DNA of 64,000 nt from Drosophila miranda (lineage: Eukaryota > Arthropoda > Insecta > Diptera > Drosophilidae). Shown piece after piece: positions 36,738 through 48,789 of this stretch; the first letter of the stretch is position 1; every line of letters starts with the position of its first letter. The notes beneath the pieces were generated by a model. The model did no database searches. It had not been told where the DNA came from and saw nothing but the letters and a program-made list of their open reading frames with translations. The stretch lies in assembly GCF_003369915.1 (NCBI RefSeq), contig NC_046674.1, forward strand, positions 13,020,001-13,084,000, read 5' to 3'. The translations under genes and the position numbers were made by a program.

Positions 36738-37311
36738 GCATCCCCAAATGTCCACGGGAACAGAAGAAGGGGCAGGGGTGGGGGCAGGGGCAGCGGCAGG
36801 GGTGGGGCCAGTGGCTGGGGCAGCCACAGTCGGCCCCAGCAATTTGCCTTCATTTGTTGACTTAATCATTTGATTGCGTTTTTCTGCACGCGCTGATTGA
36901 ATTTTTCAGCCAAGGCGAAAGTTTTGGGCGTGTCCCAGTTTCGTCGGGTTTCTGTTCTCGATTTCGGGTCGCTTTCCCCCCCCCCCCCCCACATCTGGGG
37001 AAATCAAGCTAATTAGTTTAATTGATAGTTGTGGGCACGGTGCTGGCCATGCGGCGATTTGGTTGCAGCAAAACACGCAAATCAAGCGATGGGCCATGGG
37101 CGAAACTTTTTTTTGGCAGTGGCAGAAAAACCACAAAACGTTTGGACAGTGGGATATGGCAACCCAATGATGGGATATCTGAAAGTAGGGCTCAAGGAGG
37201 ACACTGTTCCATCCATTCAATGGATTGTCCATATAATCACATCTGTAGAGACTATAAATCGAAGACCAGAAGGGCAGCAGAAGGTGCTAGTGGACGGTTC
37301 CCAGATCTCAC

Positions 37312-37365
37312 CTGATCATAGAAGTACTCTACCGATTCCGTCGCATTGTATCTTTGGGACCCGCT
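37312..37365 (-). other. Candidate 54-bp micro-exon
   Basis: On the minus strand the acceptor TTGTGATTGTTTTCAG is followed by 54 bases, open as SGSQRYNATESVEYFYDQ, and then a CAG|GTGAGA donor. The length is a multiple of three and both sites are phase 0. The peptide has a glycosylation-type NAT and is not low complexity. No flanking exons could be matched, so assignment to a long minus-strand gene is tentative. Confidence 0.35.
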
Positions 37366-40300
37366 CTGAAAACAATCACAATTCCTTCCCATTAAATTTT
37401 CATAAATATCGATAGATGGCTTGCGTTGCAAGTCCCCCCCCCCCACACTCTTGGGGCGCCGCAAATCAATTGAAAATAAATATTTCTCCTCGATATTTAT
37501 GTGCCGCATGTGTGCTGGCATTTAAGATGAGTTTTTGATGAAACCAAATAAATTTCATAAATGGCAGCCATGGCCTCCCCCCCCCCCACGGAGGAGGTAT
37601 TGAGGTGTGCCACCGCGTACGGGTACGTGCTTGGCCAGACTTCGTGTTTCGAGGGCGTGGCGAGGCACGGGGCACGGGGCATGCTTCATAAATATTTATG
37701 ATATGCTGCTTGCCACAGGAATATCTGCTCTGCATCTCTCCTTCTCTTTCTTCTTCTTCTTCTCTTTGTCTCTCGCCTTCCCTTTCATTCTTCTAACTGA
37801 TTTTTTGGTTCGCGTTGCCCATAAAAAATAACGCGTAAAATCAACAAAAAAATACAAAAATATACAAAAAAATGTTGCTTTAACCCACTAGTGACTCTCC
37901 GATTAACCCCCGGCAGCAGCAGCAGGAGCAGCAGGAGCACCGTGCCCCATAATAAATTATGCATTAAAAAGTTCAACGTTCAACGTTCAACTTGATTTTG
38001 ATTGTGTTCTCTAGGGCGGCAATTGCTCCTTCAGCGTTAGAGAGGAGGGGGTGCTCCAGGACCTCCACTCTCCACGCTCCACTCTCCACTCTCCATCGTG
38101 GCTATATCTGGACTACCTGTCGCCAAAGTTTTCTGCTGCTGAGGATTTCGTCTGGCCGGCCATTTTAGGGACATTATCCTGCAGTCACAGTCTCAGTCTT
38201 GGGCTAGGAAGCAAGCCGAAAACCGAACACCGAACACCGAAAACCAGGACAAGAGCCAGGACGAGAAGGACGAGAAGGACGCTTGACAGTAAAATTTATT
38301 CTAATGCGATTTGCATTTATTTCGCTTGGCATAATCTCTGCTGCCTCCGCCAGGAACATCCTCCACGATGAAAATGAAGCAGAATTAACTTTAAATTCTA
38401 CTGAAATTGGCATTCTGGGGACAGGTCCTGTGCTGCTGCCAGGCGGAGGCCAGTTTATGGCCTTTTGCTGACCATAATGCTAAAAACTGTCCGTTTACTT
38501 ACTGAAGGATTGCCACAAACCAGGGGGAGGGGGCACCATTAGGCAAAGGTACAAGAAAGACAACACCAGGAGGCAGAAGGCAGGAGGCAGGATGCCGAAA
38601 CAGTGGCAACAGCAACCTGCAGCATCTCCCCTCCCCTCTCCACTGCTGGATCTCAATCTGCATCTGCAGCATCCATCAGACCAAACAATTTCCGTCAAAT
38701 TTCCATGCGCCGACAAAAGCTTTTCACTTGAGTGCCAGACAAAAGTCCACCCCACACCCCCCCTCCGCCCCAGACCATGGGAAAAGCAGCCATCCATCCA
38801 GTCGTTGCAGATAAAAAGCCATGTAAACGAAGTTTATATACTCTGCAGATTGGCAGCCAATTAGGAGGATTGCATCTGGCTCTAATTGAGTGAAAACTGC
38901 ACAGGATTGGGGCAACAGAAACAGAAGGATTCATTTGTAATTGCAGGGCTTGCAAGGGGGGAGGGGCACTACCCCCTTGATGCCACAACAAAGTAGTCCA
39001 ACTACAGGGTATCAGTCGATGCCACCTCATTGTCCGCCCGTCTGCCTGCCCGCCTGGGCTGCCTTCTGGCATCTCCTTAGCAGGCATATTCAAAGCCATT
39101 ACTTTGCGTTTTACACCTTGGAACAACATTAGGGCCACTGCAGAGGATTGAGACGGTGTACGGTGGTACGGCAGGCCAGGACACGTCGCTGGGCGTGGCT
39201 GGTGCTGTCTTCGCTTTGGCATAAATCCAGCAAATGCTGAGTACACGAGTAAACGAGTATTTGTATTGGTAGAGGAGCACGGGAAAACCGCGCGAATAAA
39301 TCTGTAAGAAACGCGGAAGGTCTATATTACAACCGTAACCGATTTGGCTCGGAAATGCTGGGTTTTTCGACAAGTAAACTCTGAAATATTCAGTTAGGAG
39401 TTCGCCGGAAGCTGAATCGATAGGTAGAGTGTTTAAGGCATGTATGTATATGCCTCCATCCCGGCCGTGATAGTTCTGCGTCGACAAAGAGACCCAAGAG
39501 ACCAATTTTAAGATGGAACACGTTCCACAGCTTGTCCCAAAGTAAAGTTCCCAAAAAGGCACAAATCGCTTATCTATTTGCCACTGGAGGCGCCGCCATC
39601 GCCATCGCCATCGCGTCATCAACCAGAGAAGAGGCAGACAGAGAGGGAGAGAGAGGGAGAGGAGGAAGCCAGCTCCAGTTTGGGTTCGGGTCATTAGCCA
39701 CCTTTGGTTGACTGACTGGGCGATGCTCCATAGCCACAGCAGCAGAAGCAGCAGCAGCTGTCTGGAGGACAGAGAAGTGCAGAGGGGAGGAGGGCGAGGG
39801 GGGCGAGTGTCATTCAAATGTCATTAGTGACACTGATGCAGCAGCAGGAGGCTCCAGAGCAGGGCACCAGGGCACCGGGGCACCGGGGCAGAGCAGGTGG
39901 CATAGCAGAGCTGCAGAGGTTCATGCATCGTAATTTGATTTCGAGGCGCCACACCAAATTGAGGGCCAAGGAAGGCGCTAACAGGATCCCGCCACTTGGC
40001 GAGGCGTCAGCTGTATTTGATTAAACGTTGAACCAGTTGAACCATCAGAAGCCCAGCCAGGGGGCACTTTTAGAGGCCCGCAGAAGATGCCCCTCTCCCA
40101 CTCTCCCACTCTCTCTCTGTCTCTCTCTCTCTTTTTCTATTCCATGTATCGTTTGCCGTTTTAATTGCAGTGGAAATTAAAAAGGCTTTGCATACTTTTC
40201 AGCGATTGCCAGATTTATGATTCCAATTTGTTATTTATGGCTCGAAACATAAAAGAACAGAGCAGACCAGAGCCCAGAACAGAGCAGCGAAGCTATATTC

Positions 40301-40635
40301 AATTTGTGCACTCCACGAAGATTTATGTGCTGGACGCACCCACAGCCCGAGGCGCCTCTCGTGCGCTGTCCACTTTGAAACAGTTTCCATTTAGCCAAAA
40401 ACTAAACAAATTCATTTTGTGTAAACTGTTGTCGGCGGCTTTATTCGATTCGAATGGATTTTTGAATACATTTTGTGTGCTATAGCCCCGATCAAATCTC
40501 TCTCAGCAAGCCATATTTTTTTATTGAGGTTTACCCTCCCGCCAAAAAAGAGGTAAATAAATTCTTATTGATTTGCTTTTGTGTATTAATTTGTTGAACC
40601 GATTGAAGCTGAACGCCAACGAAAAACGCTCCAAA

Positions 40636-40636
40636 G

Positions 40637-40669
<33 letters not shown>

Positions 40670-40675
40670 ACAAAA
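40636..40675. repeat. (CA)n microsatellite
   Basis: About eighteen CA units with one GA interruption near the right end. Confidence 0.9.
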
Positions 40676-41819
40676 CGTATTCATTTGGATTTTATTGGCA
40701 ATGTGATTGTTTTTATTTTAATTTTTTATACTTGGCGTTCGTTTTCGTTTTGCCATTTCAAAAAATCTCATAAAAATTATATATAAAATGGGAAAATTTT
40801 GCATTCTCTCTCTGTCTGTCATCGCAAAGTACTTTTATTTTGTTGAAGAGTACAATATTTACTTTCCTGTTTTGTAATTTGAGATCTAGTAACACGATGG
40901 CATCAATTATTTGATGGCTGCCTTTGACCACAAATTGAAAATGTTTGGAAATGTAATCTGTAAAGGAAATTTAAAATTGCCAATTGGCATAAGTGCCGAT
41001 GTTTTTTTATATGAAACGTCCATTGCTATCACGGGGAGCCATTCTGAGTCTTTTGTAGGCATAATTGGCCAAATATACATATGTATTAGAAAACATTATA
41101 GAGATCTACAAGTTAATTCCCAGATATACTCGTATTTTGTATACTTTGACCCCTTGTCGTTTTGCCCTTGCCAAAGTTCTTTTTGTTTATTCATGCTATC
41201 GGAACATGCTAGAGCTTTCGCTCTCCCGTATTTATCACTCTGCATGTGTATATCTCCCTCTGCCTATGGCACACTCGCTGTAAAACTATCCATCTCCCTC
41301 TCTCCACATAGCAGTACCGCTCGCTCTCCCGCTCAAAGCCAAGCATGATGGAACATGCTTTTGCCAGCAAAAGCTTCGTAGCGATCTGCTGTAGTTCACT
41401 CTCTCCAACGACCGCTTCCACTCTGCCTCCCTCCCTCCCTTCCGCTTTTCGTTTTGCTTTCGCGAGGTGTCTGCTCTCACCTTAGCGGCTGTATCCCGAT
41501 TGTTGTTGTTGTTGTTGTTCTTGCCGGCTGAATGGCTGATTAAAGTTCAGTCCCGTGTCTGCGCCTCGACATCGTCCGAGTCGAGTGGGATTTAATCGGC
41601 CTCTGGGGCCAAACACGCTTTAGTTTTGTTTACGCGCTAGTGGCGTGCACTTCCCACTTCCCCAGTTCCCCAGTTCCCACTCTCTCTCTCTCACTCTCTC
41701 TCTGTTAATTTAGTTATTGCATAAAAATAGACAACTTTTCCCACTGCTTAATGACACGCGTGTGTCGGATTTAGTTGAGAGATTGTGTCATTTATTACGG
41801 ACCAAATCCCCAATACACA

Positions 41820-44114
41820 ATGACATCCACGGCGGGTGGTGGTGCCGCGGCAGGAGGCGGTGACGGTGGCGGTGGCGTCGCTGGCCGTGATGGAAAACAG
41901 ATTGAGCAACATGAACAGGTAATTATGGTATACGATTGGACAGAGTGTGCGTTCTGGGAGAGTGTGCTGTCGTGTCATAAAAAGTTATTGAATGTTATAC
42001 GACCTTATCGCGCGGGGGCCAAGTAGATTTCCCCATGAAAATCCACAGACATATGTAGCCCGCCCCTCTACCTTTGGACGCAATTGCATTCTTATCGCCA
42101 TGGACTCACCTGATAAGATTCCTTGCCGCCGCCCTCGAAGCGGAATCAAAGTCAATGGCTACCGATGGAATTGGCAAAGTGGAGTGATTTTTTTTTTTTT
42201 GTTTCTCGTTCGGCACAAAACCCCACGACCAAAGTGGTGGGAGGGCGGGCCTTTTGTGTGTTATGAGGAGCTCATTAGAGGAGTTCATCAAAGTGTCGGC
42301 GTAGGAAACTTTGCTTGCCGTAAAAGTTTCACAGACAAAGCTTTGCACTCTCGCTCTCTCTCGCTCTCGTTTGCTCAGCATACTTGAGAGAGCATTTTGG
42401 CGCTAATTTTCAAGCTGAGCGACCGAACAAAAGTAAAGTTTTGCATATGCAACATCAGTCAATTGCTGAGACAGTGAAATCTGCCATTAAAGTATCTAGA
42501 CAGCAGCTCCATTAAGCGAGCACACATTTCGCATGTTTCAATGCTCTTCGGGTACTCTTGGTGCACCTGTTGTTCCCTCGGCAGAACCCCCACTGTACCC
42601 CTATCGATTGATACGCCTGGGGAACATGCACACACATATCCCCTCCAAAAAAAAACTAGATGATAAATTGTTGCAAGGGAGAATGCTCGGTGGGGCCTGT
42701 CCGTCAATTGACACCTGGGCCCCAACTCAGTTGTCAACCGATTCAACTTTTTCACACAAAGCGATTGATCAAACCGAGCCCCAGCAGATGAGGCGGTGGA
42801 AATGGTTGCGAGTGGGAATCGAAAGGAAATGCCAGAGGCACATTTTCCACCTATAACCAGGTTGGTTTTCCTGCCGGACAGGACGGGACGGCATAGGACA
42901 GGACAGACACGGACACGGTCACGGTCACGGACAGGAGAGAACAGCAGGCCGACAGGCTACCAGCTACCCCACTGGCAATTAACAGCTAACAAGGAGAACG
43001 AACCCCTCCTCCCTATCTAACCCTTCAGCCATCTCTCTATCTCTCTCTCTCTCTCTCGCTCACACACCGTATGCCCTGCTCGTTGCAGGAACCCATGGAT
43101 GTGCGCATCGATATGCCGTGGGGTTATGTGGTCGGCCGCTGGTACGGCAATCGCCAGGTACGTCCCATACTGGCCCTCCACGGCTGGCTGGACAATTTAG
43201 GGACGTGGAACGAGCTGCTGCCGCTGCTGCCCACGCACCTGGGCGTGCTCTGCATTGACCTGCCCGGCCACGGCTACTCCTCGAAGCTGCCCGAGGGGAT
43301 TGCCTACCACTTTGTGGACTACCTGTGCGTGATCCTGCGCATCATGGAGGAGTACGGCTGGCAGAAGGTGTCGCTGATGGCCCACTCCATGAGCGCCATG
43401 CTGTGCTTTGTCTTTGCCTCGCTCTATCCGCACCGCATGGACCTGCTCATCAGCGTGGACATCGTGAAGACGCGCTACCGCAAGCCCGCCTCGCAGATTG
43501 ATTACCTGCGCACCAACATCGAGGGCTACATGGTGGAGGACGAGCGCTTCGCCAACGCCAAGCGGCAGGAGCCCCCCTCCTACACCTACGCGGAGCTGGA
43601 GCAGGTCCTGCACAAGGGCTCCGATCGGTCGGTGCTCCTCGAGAACTGCCACCACATACTCGAGCGGAACGTGACCAAGTCCACCAAGTACCCGGACAAG
43701 TACTTCTTCTCCCGCGACGGACGCTGCAAATACTACAACGAGTTCCACACGAGCCCCCCCTTTGCCGCGGAGCTGGCGCGCACCATTCGAAACGTTCCGT
43801 ACTGCGTGATCAAGGGCTCCGAGTCGCACTTCATCGATGAGCAGAGCGACGAGGTCATCGCCATTCTGCGCGAGAACAATCCCCACTTCGAGCTCCACGA
43901 GGTGCAGGGCACCCACCACGTCCACCTCAACAATGCCGCCGGTGTGGCGGCCATCATCAATCCGTTCATCATGCGCCACCGTCCGCCGCAACTGGAGACG
44001 TGGACGGTCGACAGCGACCAGAGCGAGGAGCTGCCCGACGCCATCAAGGAGTTCAAGCTCGCGGTGGAGGACTCAGAGAACGTCAAGCGGAGAAAGAGAA
44101 AAAGCAACCTATAG
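41820..44114 (+). CDS. SERHL/kraken-like alpha/beta hydrolase with altered nucleophile elbow, 374 aa
   Basis: Two exons are inferred: 41,820-41,918 (ATG; 33 codons, Gly/Ala-rich, ending EQHEQ before a CAG|GTAATT donor) and 43,089-44,114 (after a TTGCAG acceptor, starting EPMDVRIDMPWG). Both are phase 0 and together give 374 residues. The hydrolase domain shows the oxyanion segment LALHGWLDNLG (about residues 61-71), CIDLPGHG, the nucleophile strand KVSLMAHSMSAM with Ser about 133, an acid-rich loop (SHFIDEQSDE) and the catalytic-His region GTHHVHL (His about 309-310). The usual G-x-S-x-G elbow is A-H-S-M-S, so Ser is kept but both glycines are lost and activity may be altered. The C terminus KRRKRKSNL resembles a peroxisomal PTS1 variant. 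A closely related paralog lies at 62.2 kb with the same intron position. The start is the first ATG in the open exon; no transcript confirms it. Confidence 0.88.
41919..43088 (+). other. Intron 1 of the first hydrolase gene
   Basis: A 1,170-bp GT..AG intron (GTAATT...TCGTTGCAG). It contains an A/T-rich (CTCTCTC) acceptor-side tract at 43,036-43,063 and no other supported feature. A short GGACAC/GGTCAC tandem repeat lies near 42,908-42,936. Confidence 0.7.
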
Positions 44115-45952
44115 CTGCTGTCGGCATCTCTGATTAGCAGCGCGAAAAGAGAACCTTTGTTTCCGTACTACCCGCAAATGGTATAAAATGATATTTGATT
44201 TTGATTATGATTATGATTGTGATTGCGTGATGCTTCAAGCGATAATTTTGCGTGAAAATATAGTTTTAATTAAACCATAATTGTATTTCGTATTCAAGGG
44301 TCTGTTGTGTTTTCAACTGTCAAAATGGTTGGCCATATGCCAGTGCAGGGGGAGTGTGCACTGGGAGAAAAGTATTCCCACCTAATCGGACCTTCTATAT
44401 AGAGATAATCGGAATCGGGCATCATCGGCATCCATAAGCAACAATCACTCTTCTATCTCATCGAAAGGCTGCCTGCTCAGGGCTAATCCCCTCTCTGCTC
44501 CAACTTCCAACTTCATTGCAGGCCACACTCGAAGTTTGTTCAAGTGCACGCTACCCGCATACCCTTATGTGTGAAGCACACACCTTTTTCCACCCACGAG
44601 AGTATCTCTATCTGTGGTTTCGGCCTGACCGCACAGCATATTGAGCTGCCGCCCAAAACCGCAACCTAAATTGGTTTAAATAATTTTCCCCATTTATTTT
44701 TCTTTGCGCTCTTTCGTTCGTTGGGGTTTGCTCTGGGTTTTGGGGTTTGGTGGCAGCGGCACTGATGGGTAGTGCACCTTTTTTCGATCAATCAATTTTC
44801 GTTTAGGTTTTTGGCCATTTAATTTCGCTTTAATCTTTCGGGACGCAGTTCATTGGCCACTTCATTAGTGATAAGGGGATCGGAAATGCTGCTGGATCCA
44901 AGCTCCTGGCTGCTGCCTGCTGGCTCCCGACTCCTCCTGGATGGCTGGGAATGAACCCCAACAAAGGATGTCCCGGCATCCACTTAAAAACAATGGCGAG
45001 GCAAAAACAAAAGAACCTTGTTCGCTCTTCCTCTAAGCCCCTCCCCCTCCCCCTCTTTCTGTGTGCTTGTGGGTGGATTTCCCTGTGGGTGCCGGAAGGT
45101 ATGCTATACCCTAAGCACCCAGACGTGAACGATAGAGAGAGAGAGAGAGAGAAATCGAACCCGTAGCCGAATCGCATCCGTACGGATGGTGGCGGGAGGG
45201 CAGCGGCGTACGTACGGAGAATGAAGCCCCTGCGGACTCACGAGGCTTGAAAAAATAAACAAATTTAACGCTTTTATTGCCTTTGCACGTTGCGGATCCG
45301 TTGCCGACTACGGGCACCGCTCCGCTCCCTACCCCGGAGTGTTCCGTGTTCAGTTTTCTACGTAAATTAAATTAGGTAGAACCGGAAAAATGTTGCCGAG
45401 CAGCCAAAGATGCGATTACGCTTTTTCCCGTCGTTACGAAATTGATAGCGGATATAAATGTTTAATGTTTTGGCAATAAAAATGTAAGGGTGCTCGCGGG
45501 AGGGGCCCAGGGTATCCAGGGGTATCCTCTCCACTGATAAAGCGACTTTATGATAAATTCAGTTTGCGGTTTTACGCACAATTTAATTTGCTTAAAAATC
45601 AATAAAAATCATTAACATTGTTTCCTCGAGAGCAGGTTTTTAGCGAAGACGCTGGAGAATTATAATGCTGCTCATAAATAATTAATAATCTTTTGTTGGG
45701 TAAAGGCTTGCAGCAGATTTGTATCCCAGCAACCCAGCAACCCATCAACCCAGCTGCAGATTATTCTCGTAAATATTTGATGGTAAAAATTATCATTAGC
45801 TTGTGGTCAAAGGAAATTAGTTTTCCAGGGAATTAGCAAAAGTAATGCTTCATTTTCCATCGCAAACAATGGGCAGACGGGTAACAAAGGGGAAGCCGTC
45901 GATGAGTAATGGTGGAAGTAAATGAGGGATTGGAAAGTAAAGCACTTTGTTG
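44115..45952. other. 1.8-kb intergenic region between convergent genes
   Basis: It holds the 3' UTRs of the plus-strand hydrolase (weak AATTAAA near 44,267) and the minus-strand membrane protein. A perfect 14-bp palindrome CATCCGTACGGATG is at 45,175-45,188, with CGTACGTACG just beyond. A GTGCACTGGGAGAAAAGTAT block near 44,354 resembles one at 16,697. No further gene is seen. Confidence 0.55.
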
Positions 45953-47563
45953 TCAGAACTTCTGCTTGGGACTGTCGGGGGTGTCGATGATGCCACTAAT
46001 CGGATACTGCTGGAAGATGCGACTCTTGGACAGCCGCACGGACTGCAGCTCGTGGGGCGGTTTGTTGTGGGCCAGGAAGTGGTTCGTCTGCCAGAACTGC
46101 GTCTGTTCCGCGGCGGAGGAGAGGCGTCGTATGCCCAGCAGTCGATTGCGCACATCCACGAGGCTGGCGGAGTAGGGCTGCAGCCACTGCACCACGGGGA
46201 CGGCCAGAGACGTGAGCACCAGCGAGACCACACTGCCCGCCAGCAGGGCCGTCCAAGTGTCATCCACATTCGCCTCGTACTTGTGGCCCTCGAGGATGCC
46301 CAGCTGCAGCACGAAGCCGGTGGCCAGGGCCAGCTCCGTGTAGAGGAAGGGCGAGCACTCGAGCAGCCAGTGGAGGGCCTGGCTGGAGAGGACGCCCACG
46401 GTGGCGTAGATGAGGCACAGGAAGAGGAAGCAGTGCTCCGACTGCTCCTCGCTGTAGATGCACAGCAGGGCGACGATCAGCGTGACTTGGATGACCCCAA
46501 AGAGGAGGTACACCAGCTTCGGGGTGTAGCGCATCAGCAGCAGAGCCCCGAGACCACAGCCGCCTGCGTACAGGACGAACGGCGTGAAGAGCTGCGTCCG
46601 CTGCACGTATCCCGTGGTGGCACTCCACATCAGCTGCAGGTAGGTGGGGGAGAAGAGCAGGCAGCTCCTCTGCAGCACCACCAGGAAGCCCCCGAGGACC
46701 AGGACCAGCCACTGCCTGTCGGCCAGCAGCCGGTAGTCGGTGCGTCCCACGAACTGTGCGAGCACCGCCTGACGGGGCAGGAACACCATCCGCTCTTCGT
46801 TCAGCAGATTGAAGACCAGGTCCCGCGACTCCTTGTAGTTGTGGCAGCCCAGGTGCTGCAGCAGCTCGTTGAGGCACACCACAGAAATCAGCAGCAGGTC
46901 GATCCCCAGGGTAATCAGCCCAGAGCGCTGCGGTTCCATCTCGTTGAAGACCACAAATCCGCTGGCCAGGCCGCAGGCATGCAGGGCGTTCGCCAGGGCG
47001 ATCCTAGCGGGTCGCAGTCCCGAGGCGTCGCATCGCAGGCTCACGTAGCTAAAGCCCGCCAGGTACACGACGCTCAGGCCCACGAAGTGGAAGTAGTAGC
47101 TAACGGCTGGGAGATCGAGTTAGATGGGGGTTTCCATCGCATCTGCATGACTCACCCAACTGCTTGGTGAGCATGAAGCAGCTCCCCATCAGCGAGCACA
47201 ACAGACCGTAGAAGATGACGTAGTAGTGATCGTAACTGTACTTCTGCCTCTTGTGCTTCCGCAGGGTCCAGCCCAGGGCCAGGGCGAAGGTGACGGCGCC
47301 GCCCACCAGAGCGTACCAGTGCGGCCACAGATTGTCGTACACATACGCGGACTTTGAGTAGTAGCCCAAGGAGAAACCACTCGCCCACAGGCAGGCCAAT
47401 GCTTGAGAAGAGAAGCCACACATGAGACAGTGAGTGACAGAGACAGAGATAGAGACAGAGACACGTGAAAGTGATGTATCGGAAACATACCCAGCAAATC
47501 GGGCAGCGAAAACATCGCCACGAAGCGTGTCCGCACGCTGTGCACCTTCGATGGCAGGTTCAT
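45953..47563 (-). CDS. Multi-pass (about 12 TM) membrane protein, MFS-like, 490 aa
   Basis: Three minus-strand exons splice cleanly: exon 1 47,563-47,491 (MNLPSKVHSVRTRFVAMFSL...), intron 89 bp, exon 2 47,401-47,156, intron 49 bp, exon 3 47,106-45,953 ending in TGA. Both junctions are phase 1, and the total is exactly 491 codons. Hydrophobic segments are spread along the whole chain, about twelve in all; clear ones are SYYFHFVGLSVVYLAGFSYV, LVLVLGGFLVVLQRSCLLF, FTPFVLYAGGCGLGALLLM, LVYLLFGVIQVTLIVALLCI and FLFLCLIYATVGVLSSQAL. The last ~60 residues are polar and probably cytosolic. Helix number suggests a transporter-like fold of the major facilitator type, but I see no diagnostic motif and do not recognise the family; substrate is unknown. 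There is no signal peptide. It converges with the first hydrolase gene. The plus-strand frame of 407 codons over exon 3 is a shadow. Confidence 0.88.
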
Positions 47564-47603
47564 CGTCTCGCTCGCTGTCACATCTACTCCGATGGGGAAT
47601 AGA

Positions 47604-47638
47604 AATTGAAATCGAAATCGAAATGGAAATGGAAATGC
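47604..47638. repeat. 6-bp repeat (GAAATC/GAAATG)n
   Basis: Five to six hexamers about 45 bp upstream of the start codon of the minus-strand membrane protein gene, so probably in its 5' leader or promoter. Confidence 0.8.
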
Positions 47639-48142
47639 ATCCCCCGCTTTGGGGCCTTGCGGTGGTTTACTGGTTATCAATGGCACAGCACAGCACAGCA
47701 CAGCGCCGATAGCGCATCTTGTCGCGAATGCCTCTCCAATCGGTTCAGATAAGATAAATGTCGTACCCAGAACAAGCGACACCCTAATTAAACAGCACCA
47801 ACGATGACGATGTTTTGGGAGTTTTGGTCCACACAAGGACAGAGAGAGACAGAGAGAGAGAGACAGAAGACACCTGTTGTGGAATGGAATAGGAATAGGA
47901 ATGGGTGGGGCAGGGCATGGCACGACTGATAGCAGAAGAGCACAGAAATTGCTAAAGACAGAAGCAGTGGATGAAGAAATTATTTATAGCAAAAGATTCC
48001 ATTGAAAGTCAATGGATGATTAAAGAGTAGAACAGAGTTAAATATAACTTTCTTTTGACAATAAACCTATATATAGATGAACGTCAATCGTTGCTAATTA
48101 AAGCAATGATTCATACTAGAGCCCTGCATGACTCAACAGTGT

Positions 48143-48523
48143 TCATAAAATCACAACAATCTGCATGCCTCTTTTATTCTTTCGATCATTACGAATCCTT
48201 CCTTTAGTCCGATTCGGATCAACCAGAATCACAAAGAACTGAGTGCAAGCACAGCGGATGAAAATCGAATGAAGAATGAGCGAGATAAAAAAACCGAAAT
48301 TTTCGGATTTGTCGCAGTAAAAATGACGATGCCTGGGGAATACCGAAGCGAATCCATTCGGTAAATTAAGCTCTACTTCTTGTGTGGAGATAATTCCCTT
48401 CAAAATGAATGATTCCATCAATCTGACATCCTGACACACAGCTATTTTACTGAATTCAAACTCATTCAAATGCGAAATGAAAGATTCAACCGAAATGGTG
48501 TTCCTTTCTACGCGTGCATCCAC
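48143..48523 (-). other. Open frame of unknown nature, about 126-140 codons
   Basis: A minus-strand frame that extends upstream to an acceptor-like CTCACAG near 48,538. It reads as mixed-composition protein (for example RIYIDVDARVERNTISVESF and FFVILVDPNRTKGRI) with A/T-rich third positions, unlike the genes on either side. It has no in-frame ATG near its head. I do not recognise it. It could be an internal exon, a relic or chance. Confidence 0.25.
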
Positions 48524-48547
48524 ATCTATGTAAATACGCTGTGAGTG

Positions 48548-48590
48548 TCTCTATCTCTATCTCTATCTCTATCTGTGTCTCTATCGCAGC
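48548..48590. repeat. 6-bp repeat (TCTCTA)n
   Basis: About six hexamers of TCTCTA with one GTGTCT variant. Confidence 0.85.
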
Positions 48591-48789
48591 ACCTGCACTC
48601 CACAACTAACCCAAATTAACCCACGAGGAGCATGACACAGTTTTCATCTCGTAAAAGTCTGTGGTGCTGCTTCACTCCTCTGCTCTTCAGTGTCCCCCTC
48701 TCGCGCGACGCCCCTCCTCTTCGTCGTGGTGAATCCTCATCTAAAAACCCGCGTTAAGTGCATTCTTATTTACCGCAAGCCCCAAAAGC

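Larger units (their letters stand above)
35041..41774. other. Gene-poor 6.7-kb region
   Basis: No complete gene. It holds the 54-bp candidate micro-exon at 37,312 (minus strand), (CA)n tracts at 35.4, 36.7 and 40.6 kb, and a 741-bp minus-strand open frame at 39.1-39.8 kb that has no ATG near its head and a low-complexity N-terminal third. The last 300 bp before the hydrolase exon are rich in CTCTCT and contain a TTCAGTC initiator-like site near 41,546. Confidence 0.55.

Noticed and set aside
39077..39817. 246-codon minus-strand frame
   Set aside because: Begins at TTG, the N-terminal third is repeat-derived, and third positions are not biased. The middle is less repetitive, but evidence is too weak to call a gene.
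43197..43991. 264-codon minus-strand frame over the first hydrolase
   Set aside because: Antisense shadow of a strongly biased coding exon.
45947..47170. 407-codon plus-strand frame over the 12-TM protein gene
   Set aside because: Antisense shadow; the minus strand gives three exons with matching phases and clear membrane helices.
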